Shown: positions 25,501-36,422 of the stretch, piece after piece
Layout: each line of letters begins with the position of its first letter
How positions within the stretch are numbered: position 1 is the first letter of the stretch
DNA from: Zygnema cylindricum
Taxonomy: Eukaryota > Streptophyta > Zygnematophyceae > Zygnematales > Zygnemataceae
Assembly: GCA_037447655.1 (NCBI GenBank)
Contig: JBBHKE010000833.1
Coordinates: 62,001-126,000 of the forward strand
Length of the DNA: 64,000 nt
Direction of reading: 5' to 3'
Program-made: the position numbers and the translations under genes
The notes under the pieces: generated by a model
What the model saw: the letters and a program-made list of their open reading frames with translations, nothing else
What the model was told of the DNA's origin: nothing
The model's database searches: none

Positions 25501-28500
25501 GAAAGAAACCAGACCAAAAGCAAGGAGGGTGGGAGAAAGAGGAAGATAGAGAGCAAAAAGAAGATGCAGGCACAGGCAGAGATAAGCGCAGGGCAACAGC
25601 CAGGACAAAGGCAGGGGCTAGAAGAGGGGTAGAAGGAAAGGCAGGAGCATCAAGAGAAAAAGGAGGGAAGTAAAGAAAAACAGAAACGGGGACCACCGGA
25701 AGTTATTATCAGAGGAACAAGAGAGAGGGGTAAGGGCAAGGGCAAGGGCATACATAAGGACAGCAGTAAGAAAAGGAGCGGGGGTAAAGGAAGGAGCCAG
25801 AAGTTGAGAATGAAGGTTGAGCAAAAAATAGCACATACATACTATATTCTTGTTTCATTAACATGCGCCTATCATAGACCTCCTGAATTGAATTCAGCAA
25901 AAGAAACTCTTAGCAAGACAGGCATGCCATCAAAAAGGCAGGAGCGAAAAACCAAAACTTGCCCAAAAAAAATCTGGTTAAAAGTGCTATCATAACCTTC
26001 ACAAGAGGAACTCAATTAAGATTGCTTTGAGACAAATTAGCTTACCCTGCCGATAAGTAGGTCATGAAATTGTCAATCAATTAACCACAAATCGTGGTAG
26101 CATACACATTGCCAGAGACTTCCAATCTTACTTCCAAGCAAACTCCAAACTCCCAAACTACAAGAAATTACTATTAGCACACAGGAAATGCCAACCAGCG
26201 GGAGGGAAAGAAACCGTACGAGGGAGATAAAAGAGAGAGAAAAAGACGGGGAGAGAGGAAGACCTGGGGGTGTGAAGGTCCTATTTCCTGATTGTCACAT
26301 CGGTGTTCTAATTTTTAACTATTATAACGCTTAGCCGTGAAAATGAAAGCAGAGGCGTAAAACATCGAATTTTACAGAAGCGCAAACCATACGCGTCAAA
26401 ACCAGAGAAAGTGATTACTTGCGTCGCCACTAAAAACCTACTTCATGCCAAGAATTATCAAAGATAAAAGGAGATCCGCCTGGAAATTAGTGAATTTCAA
26501 CCCCCAAAACAAGCAGGCCAGGATTTTAGTATCCTAGATAGAAAATTATGACCACAAACTGGGTCACTGCAACCGGAGTGACTGGAGGATTGCAAAAAGG
26601 GCAACCAATTCAGATCGACAGAAGATGTAGGTGAGGTTCCATTCAAAAGCCCAACTTCAAAAAACTGAAGACCCAACTAAGTTGAAGTGACATGCACAGC
26701 ACAATGAGAGAACCAAACGCAGAGATCAACCTTTCAACAACTACACCGCCCATCTAAAGGAATTATTGATGTTAATGCAAAATTAGAATGCATAAAACTA
26801 ATTTAGCGTAGGAGACCTGGCGGATTGTAGTCCACTTCCTTAAATAATGTTGTTAACACTGGTTTATAATTTTCAACAAAAGAAAAGTGTGATATTAACT
26901 CTAGTAGCGATGGGCGGAGTAGTGCCCCGACTAACCTTCTGTCACGACAAAAATATTTATGTCAATAGTATGTTTGTCGCAACATTTTGCACATGAATAA
27001 AGAGTATGAAGCATTCCATCGAGTTCTCGCAACAAAAAGCTTATCATTAAGTGACAACCAGCACAGGCCAGCTCTTAGAGAAGGCCAAGGAAACACATTG
27101 TTTTGGCATTAAATTGCTATGAATCACTTTGTGTCAGCAAGCGTAGCAAAAAACACCTCACCTTCCCTATACATTGTCCCACCCACGGGCAATGGTGATC
27201 AAACCGCTCCACACAGTTGTTGCAGATGCTGCAATGTGAGCACCGTGGGGGTCTGCGGAAACAAAAAGAAAGACATAGTCCATGGCATAAAGAAACTACA
27301 GTGATAGTCCAGTAAAGGTCAAGAGGCTGTATTGCTAACCGCATTAACTAGGAGGTCTTCATCAATAATAAAAGCCAGAACAGGTCCTCTTTAAAAAACC
27401 TAATTTAACCAACAAAAGAATCTGGCAACTAGGCCATGTGACACGCAGCCTACCTGTACAACATGCAGGTGTCACAGTACTTGATCTTCACAGTGGTCCC
27501 ATTAATGATGACATCCTTAGTACGAGGCAGGCGGCCACGGCCCAGGCCCGAGCTCGCTTCGCCACCATCTGCCTCTAGGTCTGGCTCAGGCGGGTGCGGG
27601 TTACGAGGAACAATGCCAGGATCCCTGCTGGCAGTGTACAGTAGTATGAACACAACCTGGAAACAACGCCCCCAAAACAACATGCTTTACGTCTCGAGAC
27701 TCAAAGGTTCCACATTTAAGCATGGCTCCGCACATGTCAGTGGGGGACCTACCCAAGTCACAAACACAATAGCTACAGGGAGGATCGCCACACCGCCGGG
27801 CAGCTTGTCCTTTAAGTTTGCCGCCACAAAAGCGCAAAAGAGGGCTGTAGGAGTCGTTATAAGTACTAGAGAGAGCAGAAGTGACCGAACATCAGGTCCA
27901 AAAATGCAGCGACCCCAACATGCAAATCTCTGTCCCACACCCAAGCCCCACCAACAGACAAGGTCACCGCAGAACATTGGTGATAATGGAAGGAGGAGAT
28001 CCATAAGTAACATCATCAACAATATGTGGGAAATCGCGACTGAAATGGTGGAAAGGTAGCTTGCTATATGCATGTGTGATTAAATGGATCTGTTGCTTGC
28101 AATGTTGGTGTTGTTAACCTAAGAGTAGTACAAGACAGAAGTGTGAAGAAACGGATTGTCTCCCGTGTAGGCAAATGAATAACTAACGCATATGCTAACT
28201 GTAATTGAGAGGTTAGGTGATCAGAAGGCTTTACGGTCTAAGAAAGAAAAGTTGTAATGCACATTACGACCACGTCGGAATACGGGAAAGCATAGCAGCC
28301 ATAATAGTGAGACGGCACATGGTTTGATATTAAACTACAGTAAATTTTACCATCATTAAAACCTACAATTCTTCTGAAGTATTCTAAAACAGAAGTCATT
28401 GAGCAAGATTTGTAACAGAAAGTATATTATAGTCTCTGACGCAGTAATCTCTGCCTTACATTTACATGACATATGCTTCAAGACAACTTCAAAGTGTCGC

Positions 28501-28793
28501 CCCAAGGTATACACATATCTTTGCATGCATAAGTGACAATGATGGTTAAGGTGTCAAAGATTAAACCTATAAAAACGAGAATGCAAAGAAAATGACATAT
28601 AAAAAGACAAGAGAAGGATGAAGGGAGGGAGAAAAGGGAGGGGACGAGGAATGATAAGGTGAGAAGGAAAGAGATGTGAAAGAGGGAATGAAGGAGAGGA
28701 GAGGGAGGAGATAGGAGATGATGAGAGAGAGAGGAGATGATGTATAAAGAGGTGATGAGGAGAGGAGAGAGAGGGAGGAAGGAGATTAGGGAG

Positions 28794-28887
<94 letters not shown>

Positions 28888-30169
28888 GTAGCAAAATGTA
28901 AATGGCAATTATAGCTTGAAAATGCCGAGCCTGTTAAGCAAGGCCATTCAATCTATCCATTTCCCTGAAAAAAACCTCCGGTGTAACAAGCATGACGTCT
29001 TTCAACCTAGAAAGCGTTTTGATAGCAGATATAGCTGTGAGATCATGATGCTTTCGTCAAAAATAATTCAGACCATTTTTGCAATGCAAATGAAATTAGT
29101 ATACATATACAAGAAGTACTGGCAAAGTCACCCACTAGCGGTTTCATACTACACTTCTCGTCGCTATTAGTGCAAATGCGGAAATTATATGATACTTATT
29201 TAGTGTACAAAACAACTTCCACGCCCTCACATGGTGTTACTAACACTATTTTGTATTTTTTGGTAAAACGAAAAAATCGCGACGGAATTAGTGTTATTAA
29301 CACTAATAGCAATGGGCAATGAAATTAGCAATCCCTGTACTAACAGGTGGTTCTGACTCGGAAAAAGCCTTTTTCTACTTAAACTTTTCCTCTTGACATT
29401 AAAGATAGAAAAGGTTGAAAGCAGCTTGCTAAACAGAAGAAAGGAACAGAATAAAAAAAGACCGCGACCTTTCAACAAAACAGTGGATTTACGCAAAACA
29501 ACTAATGTGTGATAGGGCTGGAGAAAGGAAGAGAATAAACAACGACGATCAATTCACAAGGCAATGGATTTACCCAAACCTTTACATGATAGGGCAGAAA
29601 AGGGAGCAGAATAAAGACCAGCAACCTTTCCACAAAATAGTGGATTTACGCAAGCCCTAATATGTGATTATGGCTACCTAGTTCAGAAATCCGTTCACTT
29701 GGCAGACAAGTGAATTGGGCAAACAAAAAAGAACTTGTAATCGACAGTCACGGGGTATGAATCAACATAGAACACAAGGCCAGAAAATACTTGTTCACCG
29801 ACGACGGAAGAGGTTGCTGCTCCTCAAATTGTATGCAGCAAAAGGCTTAATCATGATCAAAAAAAATTCATTGGAGATTTCAGTCTTAAATTATAAATAA
29901 GAGCTCTGATTTTGTACAATGATCCAGAAGTACAAGTGAAACATAGGTGACACAGGCAAACGATATTGACTTTAAATTCGTAGCCTTGCAATAAAACAAA
30001 CAATAATCTTCTTTTGCACAATTTCCTGAACTCCGTTTCACCAAAAATAATTGACATACGCTACAAAAATAGCTCAAAGGTAGCTTCAACAGATCCAGCA
30101 ACAAGAAGGAAAGTTAGGAGAGAGAAATATCACATTGCTGCCCTTCCAGACGCGGTAGAGCTTGGTCAT
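22530..30169 (-). CDS. DHHC-type protein S-acyltransferase (palmitoyltransferase), 6 exons
   Basis: Exons in coding order: 30169-30134, 27929-27753, 27656-27454, 27252-27162, 23510-23253, 23045-22530. All are GT-AG and in phase, giving 426 residues. It begins [14 protein letters not shown], as plant PATs do, then [10 protein letters not shown]. The four membrane segments are near residues 28-48, 57-80, 174-197 and 225-247. The Cys-rich domain [20 protein letters not shown] leads to DHHC at 157-160 (active-site Cys160) and [16 protein letters not shown]. The TTxE motif (TTYEN) opens the last exon. The Ser/Arg-rich cytosolic tail (about 290-426) should be disordered. The enzyme transfers palmitate from acyl-CoA to cytosolic Cys at Golgi, endosome or plasma membrane. 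The 12-codon first exon is followed by a 2.2-kb intron and another intron exceeds 3.6 kb. All core motifs are intact, so it is likely functional. Confidence 0.95.
25370..25800. repeat. Purine-rich stretch in DHHC-gene intron
   Basis: About 430 bp are strongly A/G-biased on the plus strand, with local GGGCAA tandem units near 25729-25750. It lies in the large intron between the DHHC exon and the next coding exon. Open frames on either strand are low-complexity artefacts. Confidence 0.75.
26744..26919. mobile_element. 176-bp TA-flanked element in DHHC-gene intron
   Basis: The left end CACCGCCCATC follows TA (26742-26743); the right end GCGATGGGCGGAG precedes TA (26920-26921). It contains, inverted, the TTGTAGTCCACTTCCTTAAA block shared with 7774-7934 and 16325-16430. 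Confidence 0.75.
28610..28890. repeat. (GA)n microsatellite within a purine tract
   Basis: A purine-rich run ends in near-pure GA dinucleotides at about 28791-28884. It lies in the first coding intron of the minus-strand DHHC gene, so the pre-mRNA would carry a long CU tract. Confidence 0.95.
29152..29321. mobile_element. About 170-bp TA-flanked element, decayed
   Basis: The left end CACTTCTCGTCGCTATTAGTG follows TA; the right end CACTAATAGCAATGGGCAATG is its imperfect inverted copy. The interior AGTGTTATTAACACTAATAG resembles the subfamily at 2179-2400. The right-hand TA is lost. Confidence 0.55.
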
Positions 30170-30416
30170 GGCGCGCTGCTCATCGCGCTGGAGGCCCCCA
30201 GAACAGACAATAATAAGGAAGTTAGGACACAGGGAAGAAAAAGAGCCACCTGCAGCCAAATCCTTCTCCAAGGAACGCCAGTCAGCCTGAGAGACACAGT
30301 AACGCTTTCCTTTCTTTCGCCGTCAAAGAACTTACGAAGTCTACCGGTGCCGTACAGGTGTGGTCAAACAGGATAGCCTACCGTACGCAGAGGCGTCGTC
30401 AGTGTTGTGCTCCGGC

Positions 30417-30466
30417 TAGTGTTGGGTATCGAGGACCGTTTTGCCGATATTCGATACCCAACACTA
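30417..30466. mobile_element. 50-bp internally deleted hAT-like element (two ends only)
   Basis: The ends TAGTGTTGGGTATCGA and TCGATACCCAACACTA are perfect 16-bp inverted repeats only 18 bp apart. The same ends occur in the element at 59040-59800. The final TA is also the TA that precedes the next element at 30467, so a TA-targeting element appears to have inserted at the hAT terminus. Confidence 0.75.
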
Positions 30467-30760
30467 CACCGCGCATCGTTATTAGCGTTAAAGTTTAAAT
30501 AGTGTGGAAGTAAATATACCGTCATTGACGCTAATTAAGAATTTAAAAAAAAAAAAAAAAAAGGTGTATTCTAATTTCGGCGTTTATGCTAATTTGGGAA
30601 CAGCAAAAATGGAATATTCGTTGTACGATTATATACATTAATATATGTATCCGTACAAAATATTGAAAATCGTACGCCGTCGTGAAATTTAAATATCCGT
30701 ACATGTAAGACTAATTTACGTGTCAGAACAATCCCGTTTTTTTAGCGCACGATCCTATGC
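30467..30760. mobile_element. Left part of a TA-flanked element abutting the hAT remnant
   Basis: The left end CACCGCGCATCGTTATTAGC follows TA, and AATAGTGTGGAAGTAAATAT is a family interior motif. I could not find a matching right end, so the 3' limit is arbitrary. The element may be truncated or may extend toward 30860, where ACCGTACACCACACTATT reads as inverted family interior. Confidence 0.45.
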
Positions 30761-33689
30761 GTGCGCGTCTGATTTAACTCATTTTTTGTAAAATTTTCAC
30801 TTGAAAAGGTACATTTATGTACGGTATGACATCGACCGTACACCACACTATTTTCGACGTGTCGAAATCTTAAAAAGCTTTTCGCTGTCGCACAGAAATG
30901 CGGTTTCTTTTTATTTCTTCCCACTTGCCCACAGGTGGCCAATTTTTTTATAGGCCGTATGTGTGAAGACACGTGTGTTTCAGAGAGACGGCCCATGTAC
31001 GGAAATCAGCGCACGGAAAGCAGTACGCAGAAGCTGGAAACCGTGCAGTGTTTTTTTTTTGGTACTCTGCGCACAAAAATTGTAAAAAAGTTTTGACACG
31101 TGCGATAGAATCTCTCTATTCGCTTGCCATTTCGGACTATATTTAAAATCACCTCGCGAGGAGATTTGCAATAAACTTTTATCATGTGATGGAAGGACGC
31201 GAAATGGGTCGAAATGCGCTAAACGACAAAATGCATCGCGCTAGACGACATACTACTGTACGTATAAAGTTTCACGGTAATGCAACTTGTACGGTGATAA
31301 TTTCTTTTTTTTGGTACGGCCGCTGATTTTCACGTTTTTTTGTAAGTTATGTAGGAAAACGACACGAAATAACTAACTTTAGCACATGCGAAAGTACCCT
31401 TATTTGTTAGAGAAGCAAATAAAAAGGAAAAAATAAGAAACAAAAAACAAAAAAAGAACAAAAACTTGAATATACAAAGATGTTCCACTTCAGATAAAAG
31501 TATCAATAAAACATGACCTGAAAAAAATCCAAAAAACGTAGGTCAAAACAGTTTTTCTAGGATTTAAACCTTCGAATGTCCATTTGTCGTTTAAAATTTT
31601 AGTGTTTGGCGCTTAAACCTAACATTGTAGTCAATGACTATGTTAGATTTTCAGGTTGATACTTGTCGAGATGTTAAAGATTGGTAACATCCGTGTACAA
31701 GGTGTCAAACCGCTAAGAATTGTTTCGCAAGCTGCTTCTCATGTTTATACAATTCGTGTTGTTTTCTACCCATTTGCAGTGACAACTTTCACGTTCGTGG
31801 CTTACACGGCAATCTTATTAGTGATGCGTATCGAACTGATCTCGACCACTTCTTCCAATTATTCGTCACTTCTTCTTCACTTCTTTTTCTTCTTTAAATA
31901 CCGAAGGGTGTCTTTATCTTGGTCCACACAACTTCGTTTCAAAAGTGTCTAAATGCATGTAAAGAAATAGAAACGTCAAAAGTTTAAACTTATTTCTAAT
32001 ACCATAAAAAAAAACACGGAAAGCCTTAAAACCCTCATAAACCTAAAAATAGCCCAAAAAAATCCTGCAAAATAAACTTGAAAGACCCCTAAACAAAATT
32101 GTAAAAGGAAAAATTAAGTGAATAAAAAAATGGTAGCATGCAAGACGCACGTCAAAATTTTCAACATTTTTAGACTATCTAGCAGTATGAACTCTTTCGA
32201 ATATCAAAACTAAAAATGGTTAATGCCTCGATACATGACAGACTAATATTCGTACCTGTCAATCATCCATGAACATACGACGAAATTAATAGAATTACTC
32301 ACGTTTTTGTTTCCAACTGTTGTGCATATGGAGATAGACACCTGTGATGGCCTAGGAGTCGAGGATTCATGGCAAAAGTTAAAATCATAATCTAATAAAA
32401 ATATTTTACCTTGTGGTGCCGCGGGCTTTAACATCAACATCATATTATACATCTACTACATTGTGGCCATAGGTATTGTTTATCGTCACAATGAAATGGG
32501 ATGCAAATTAACAAGCCGTAGCATGGACAATTTTAGAGCTAAAATGTTTCGCGTGCGTGTAAGCTACCATTTTTTCTTTTGTTAGCTTGCTAAATATCAT
32601 CGACATTTTCTAACCAAACCCCTAGCCATAAAAATGTATTTTGACATTTTTTTAGCCAAACCCTCTTTATAGCGTGCATGGACACTTCTCTAAAACTTCA
32701 CCTCCCCTTCCATAAAATATTGCCCAAGTTGTTAGCACCGTTTAAAAAACACTACATGAGGAAAACACATACATACACACATACTTAAAGTTTTTGCTGA
32801 ATTGTTGGCACGGTGTTGAACGTTTCAACGAGCAAGGATTATAAAATTGCATAACGTTGTGAAGATGATCGATAAGTATCAAGTGCTTTCTCTTGAAATG
32901 ATTATTTAATCTTTAAACGATGTCACGAAACTCTTGATGTTCGAGCAAGGGTTTGAACAATTCATCGTAAAATCAAATCATTGAAAAAACAAATTCTAAG
33001 CAGGCACCAATAATGTTAGTATGATACCAACAAATGAAACATCGACAAGGTGAATGTAGAACATTGGGCCATTTAATCTAGACAATATCTTGTCTTAAAA
33101 CCTTAAATGGACAAGTTATTATTCATAGTTTGTTTTATTTAAAAAGGTGTTGACAATCTGATTGGAACTGTTTGATTGTGTAACAATAGTTGGCATATAA
33201 TTATCCAATGGAAGCCTACTTGCACTTACCACGAATTACCTTATGAGTGCTATAATTTTATAAGAACTTTTGGCGAAGGAAACATATATGCGTATTGCAA
33301 TGAACGGCGTTCGATAAACGATACCTTCACATACACGTTGACATACATGTAACAATACACATATTATTGCGTGCCGTAGACAACTTATAAACAACATGTG
33401 CATGGTTTGTGAAATGTTATGCGCATTATGTTTACAATGTGCATTAAAACTAAAGCTACATACTCGTGATATTATGTGGTCTCCATTAACCCACAAAATG
33501 AGCTGCCTATGTAAAGCCTTTAGGATAATATTTGCCCCTTTCACTTTCCCACTGAATAAGTGCCGCCTAGGCACACAAACATTCTGACCACCCTCGCTTC
33601 TGTGAGGACAAGACTCCCTTGAGTCAAACGCAAAAAGAATCACTAAATTTTATCCTTGAACACTTAGTTATGGCTGGCCAAAGCTGGCC

Positions 33690-33697
33690 TATAAATA
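33690..33697 (+). promoter_or_regulatory. Isolated TATA-box-like motif
   Basis: TATAAATA lies in a locally GC-richer context (GGCCAAAGCTGGCCTATAAA). Good match to a plant TATA box, but no credible coding exon follows within 1 kb. It may serve a non-coding transcript or be chance. Confidence 0.25.
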
Positions 33698-34149
33698 CAA
33701 AAGGTCACCTCGAGAGAGGCGCCTCAAACACGCTAAGTCCCTTAACTCCTGCTCACAACTACCTACTACTCTACCCTAGGCCAATCAAAAGGGTGTATAG
33801 TACAATAAGGTACAGTGGCCGATTGTACTTCTTGTACGGCCATTGTACAACATGGCCTTCTAGTTGACACTTGTCAACATGGGGGCCATTGTTCCTCCTC
33901 CCATCCTTTCCGGGTTCCAATGATGTGGCGCTGCGTGACACAGCGTGCCGATATGTCCGAAAGCCGCCAAAGATTCATTCAAGTTTGGCGGGGGCGACGT
34001 CGTTCCCCCGATCATGTTTTTACACGGTTAGTTTCGCGTCAGCGAGCGCCATTTGACTATAGATGCCATTTCGTCAATTTTAGTTTGTTTTAGGGAAAGT
34101 GACGTTTAGGTAACAATTTAATAAAACATCAAACTAAAAACTTGTATTG

Positions 34150-34315
34150 TGTCGTCAACGCCACAATGGTTAAGGGGTACGTCTACATATTTCTCCGCAG
34201 ACCTAAGTTCAAGTCTGACAAAGTGCATCATTTTGGTAATCTATCAATCTGCATGTCTGCCTGTTTCTTTCTGACTATGGCGACGGCCATGGTGACTCTC
34301 TCTCTCTCTTTACTC
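34150..34315 (+). mobile_element. Possible tRNA-derived SINE
   Basis: TGGTTAAGGGG at 34167-34177 resembles a Pol III A box and AGTTCAAGTCT at 34206-34216 resembles a B box; their spacing fits a tRNA gene. The segment ends in a CT repeat (about 34297-34310). It does not fold as an intact tRNA by eye. Limits are approximate. Confidence 0.35.
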
Positions 34316-35465
34316 TAGAGTCTAATTTAAGAAGTGAAAATTAGTAATTTTTTTTCAACAATTCGCATGGGGTCTCAATAAAAATCAACTAGCATATCGA
34401 GACTTACACTAAAGGTTGTACTGGTAAATTTTAAGGGGCATTCTCTAACCACGGTCAACATCCGTAACTAGCATTGGCGTATTGCTGTCGCTTCTCACAT
34501 TTATCCCCCACACAGAGTCAGACCTATGTTTTTTTTTTTTTAGTTGTATATAGACCCAACCATCACAAAGATACCTTCACCCTCACTTGTTAGGACAAAT
34601 GCATAATGTTGAGCTATTTGTTTCTAAAGAATGGTTCACCAACATGTCGTAGATGTACACGACCAATGGAGCGAGACATGGAATGGCCATTTTTTGAGTT
34701 TAACCATAGAACATATGGAGCTTGTTATTGGTATAATCGACATAAAGAATCGTGAAACATCGTCCATTTGTTTATTTGTCCGTCGACTTTTTCAATGTTT
34801 GTGATTGGCTCTTTTTCAGCAATCAATATGACACACTGTAACGGTTTGCTGTCATAGGGATGTGTGCTTCTCAATTCTTTCCATTACACTTTTTGTGACA
34901 CTTACCATTCATGACGCTACAATCACTGCTGTGAGAGCATGTAAAAGTTACCACTGTGACGTCAGCTCTTCAACTCTTTCATCCCACAAATGTCATCGTT
35001 ACATTTGTAGCTTCTTCACGAGCAGTGAATGCCGCTGCTGTGACTCAACTTGCAATAATTCGAGCACTCAATCATTTCTAGCTGAACTATATAAAACAGG
35101 AGCATTGTGCAAAAATTGAGAATCAAAAGGGACTTAGTAATAAAAATAAGAATTAAGTGCCTCCCTTTTTGCTACATTCATGACAGCTATATTGTTCAGT
35201 GGTGCAAAGCATGTGTAATATAAGTTAACATAAGCAAGGTTACATTATCATATATTTTAGACACTCCAAACAATCACGCACCCTGACATAAAAGATGTGT
35301 TTGTAGCGAGCAGGCAGATGTACTAAAACATTCAAGTTTGCATACGATGCAAAGGGTGTGTAAAACTAACACTTTCAAAATAACGCTAACAGTAACAAGA
35401 CTTGTATGCGTGACTGGAACAAGACTTATAATCGCGACAATAACAATAAGGCGAGCAAATTATTC

Positions 35466-36422
35466 ATTTCGTCACCACTCCCACTTTTCATTTCTCTCCC
35501 TCTCCATCTCTCCCCCCTCTCCCCTTTCATCCCCCACATCCCACTCCTCTCCCTCTCCCTCCCTCTCTCACCCCCATTTTCTCTCCCTCCCTCTCTCTCC
35601 CCCTTTCCCTCCACTCCCTCTCCCTCTCTTCCTCTCACTTTCACTCTTTTCATATTCCTCCCTCACTCTCTCCCTTCGACTCGCACTTACCCTCTCTCTC
35701 ACACTCTCTCTCTTTCGCTTTCTCTATTTCTTTTTCTTATCCTTCTCACTTTGTCTCTCTCTTTGTCTCCCTCTCTCCTCTCTCCCTCTACCTTCATCTA
35801 TCTCCCTCTCTCACCCTTTCTCTCCCTTCTCACTCCCTCCCTGTCCATCTCTTTCTTCCTCTCTCCCATTCTCACTCTCCCTATCGCTCTTTCCCCCTCT
35901 CCAGCTATCTATTTAGCACTCTTTTTCTCCCTCACCCACCCTCCTTTTCTCTCTCCCTCTCTTCCAGTCCCCCCTCTCTCCCTCTCCCTCTACCGCCCTC
36001 TCCCTTTCCGTTCCTCTCTCTCTCCCTTCCTCTCCTTCCCTCTACCTCCTTTTCCCTTCTTCTCCCCAACTCTCCCTCTCTCCCACCTTTTCCCTCCGTC
36101 TCCTTCCCTCTCCTCTCTCCCTTATTCTCCCTTATCTTCCTCCCACTCCCTCCGTTTCCCTCCCTTTTTATCCCTCCCTCACCCTTCCTCTCCATCCTAA
36201 ATCTCTCTATTTCCCTCCCTCTCCCTTTCTCTCCATCACTCTCCCTTTCTCTCCATCTCTCTCCCACCAACTCCATTTCTCCTCCTCCCTCTCTCTCCCC
36301 TCTCTCCCCTCTCTCCCCTCTCTACCCCTCCCCCTCTCTCTCTCCCTCTTTCCCTCCCTCTCCCTCTCTCCCTCCCTCTCTCTCACACTCTTTCTATCTA
36401 TCTCTCTCTCCCTCTCCCTCAT
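35466..36422. repeat. About 950-bp pyrimidine (CT) tract
   Basis: The plus strand is nearly all C and T, a degenerate mix of CTCTCC, CCCT and TTTC units with scattered A, not one clean repeat. Overlapping Ser/Leu/Pro frames on plus and Arg/Glu/Gly frames on minus are artefacts of composition. Prone to triplex formation and assembly error. Confidence 0.95.

Larger units (their letters stand above)
30761..35459. other. 4.7 kb AT-rich intergenic region, no supported gene
   Basis: I see no exon with recognisable family similarity. Open frames (for example 31656-31952, 33236-33643, 34862-35119) are short, AT-driven and unlike their neighbours. The region holds a possible SINE at about 34150-34315 and an isolated TATA-like motif at 33690. 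Confidence 0.5.

Noticed and set aside
25316-25836. Hydrophobic Phe/Leu/Ser frames on the minus strand
   Set aside because: They come from the purine-rich plus strand in an intron; three frames are open at once, which indicates composition rather than coding.
28478-28894. 138-codon minus-strand frame rich in Ser/Leu
   Set aside because: Reads through the (GA)n repeat inside a DHHC-gene intron.
34160-34235. Functional tRNA gene
   Set aside because: Pol III-like boxes are present but no complete cloverleaf could be drawn.
35338-36276. Several long overlapping open frames up to 264 codons
   Set aside because: All lie in the pyrimidine tract; stop codons are rare there because of composition, and the products are low-complexity.
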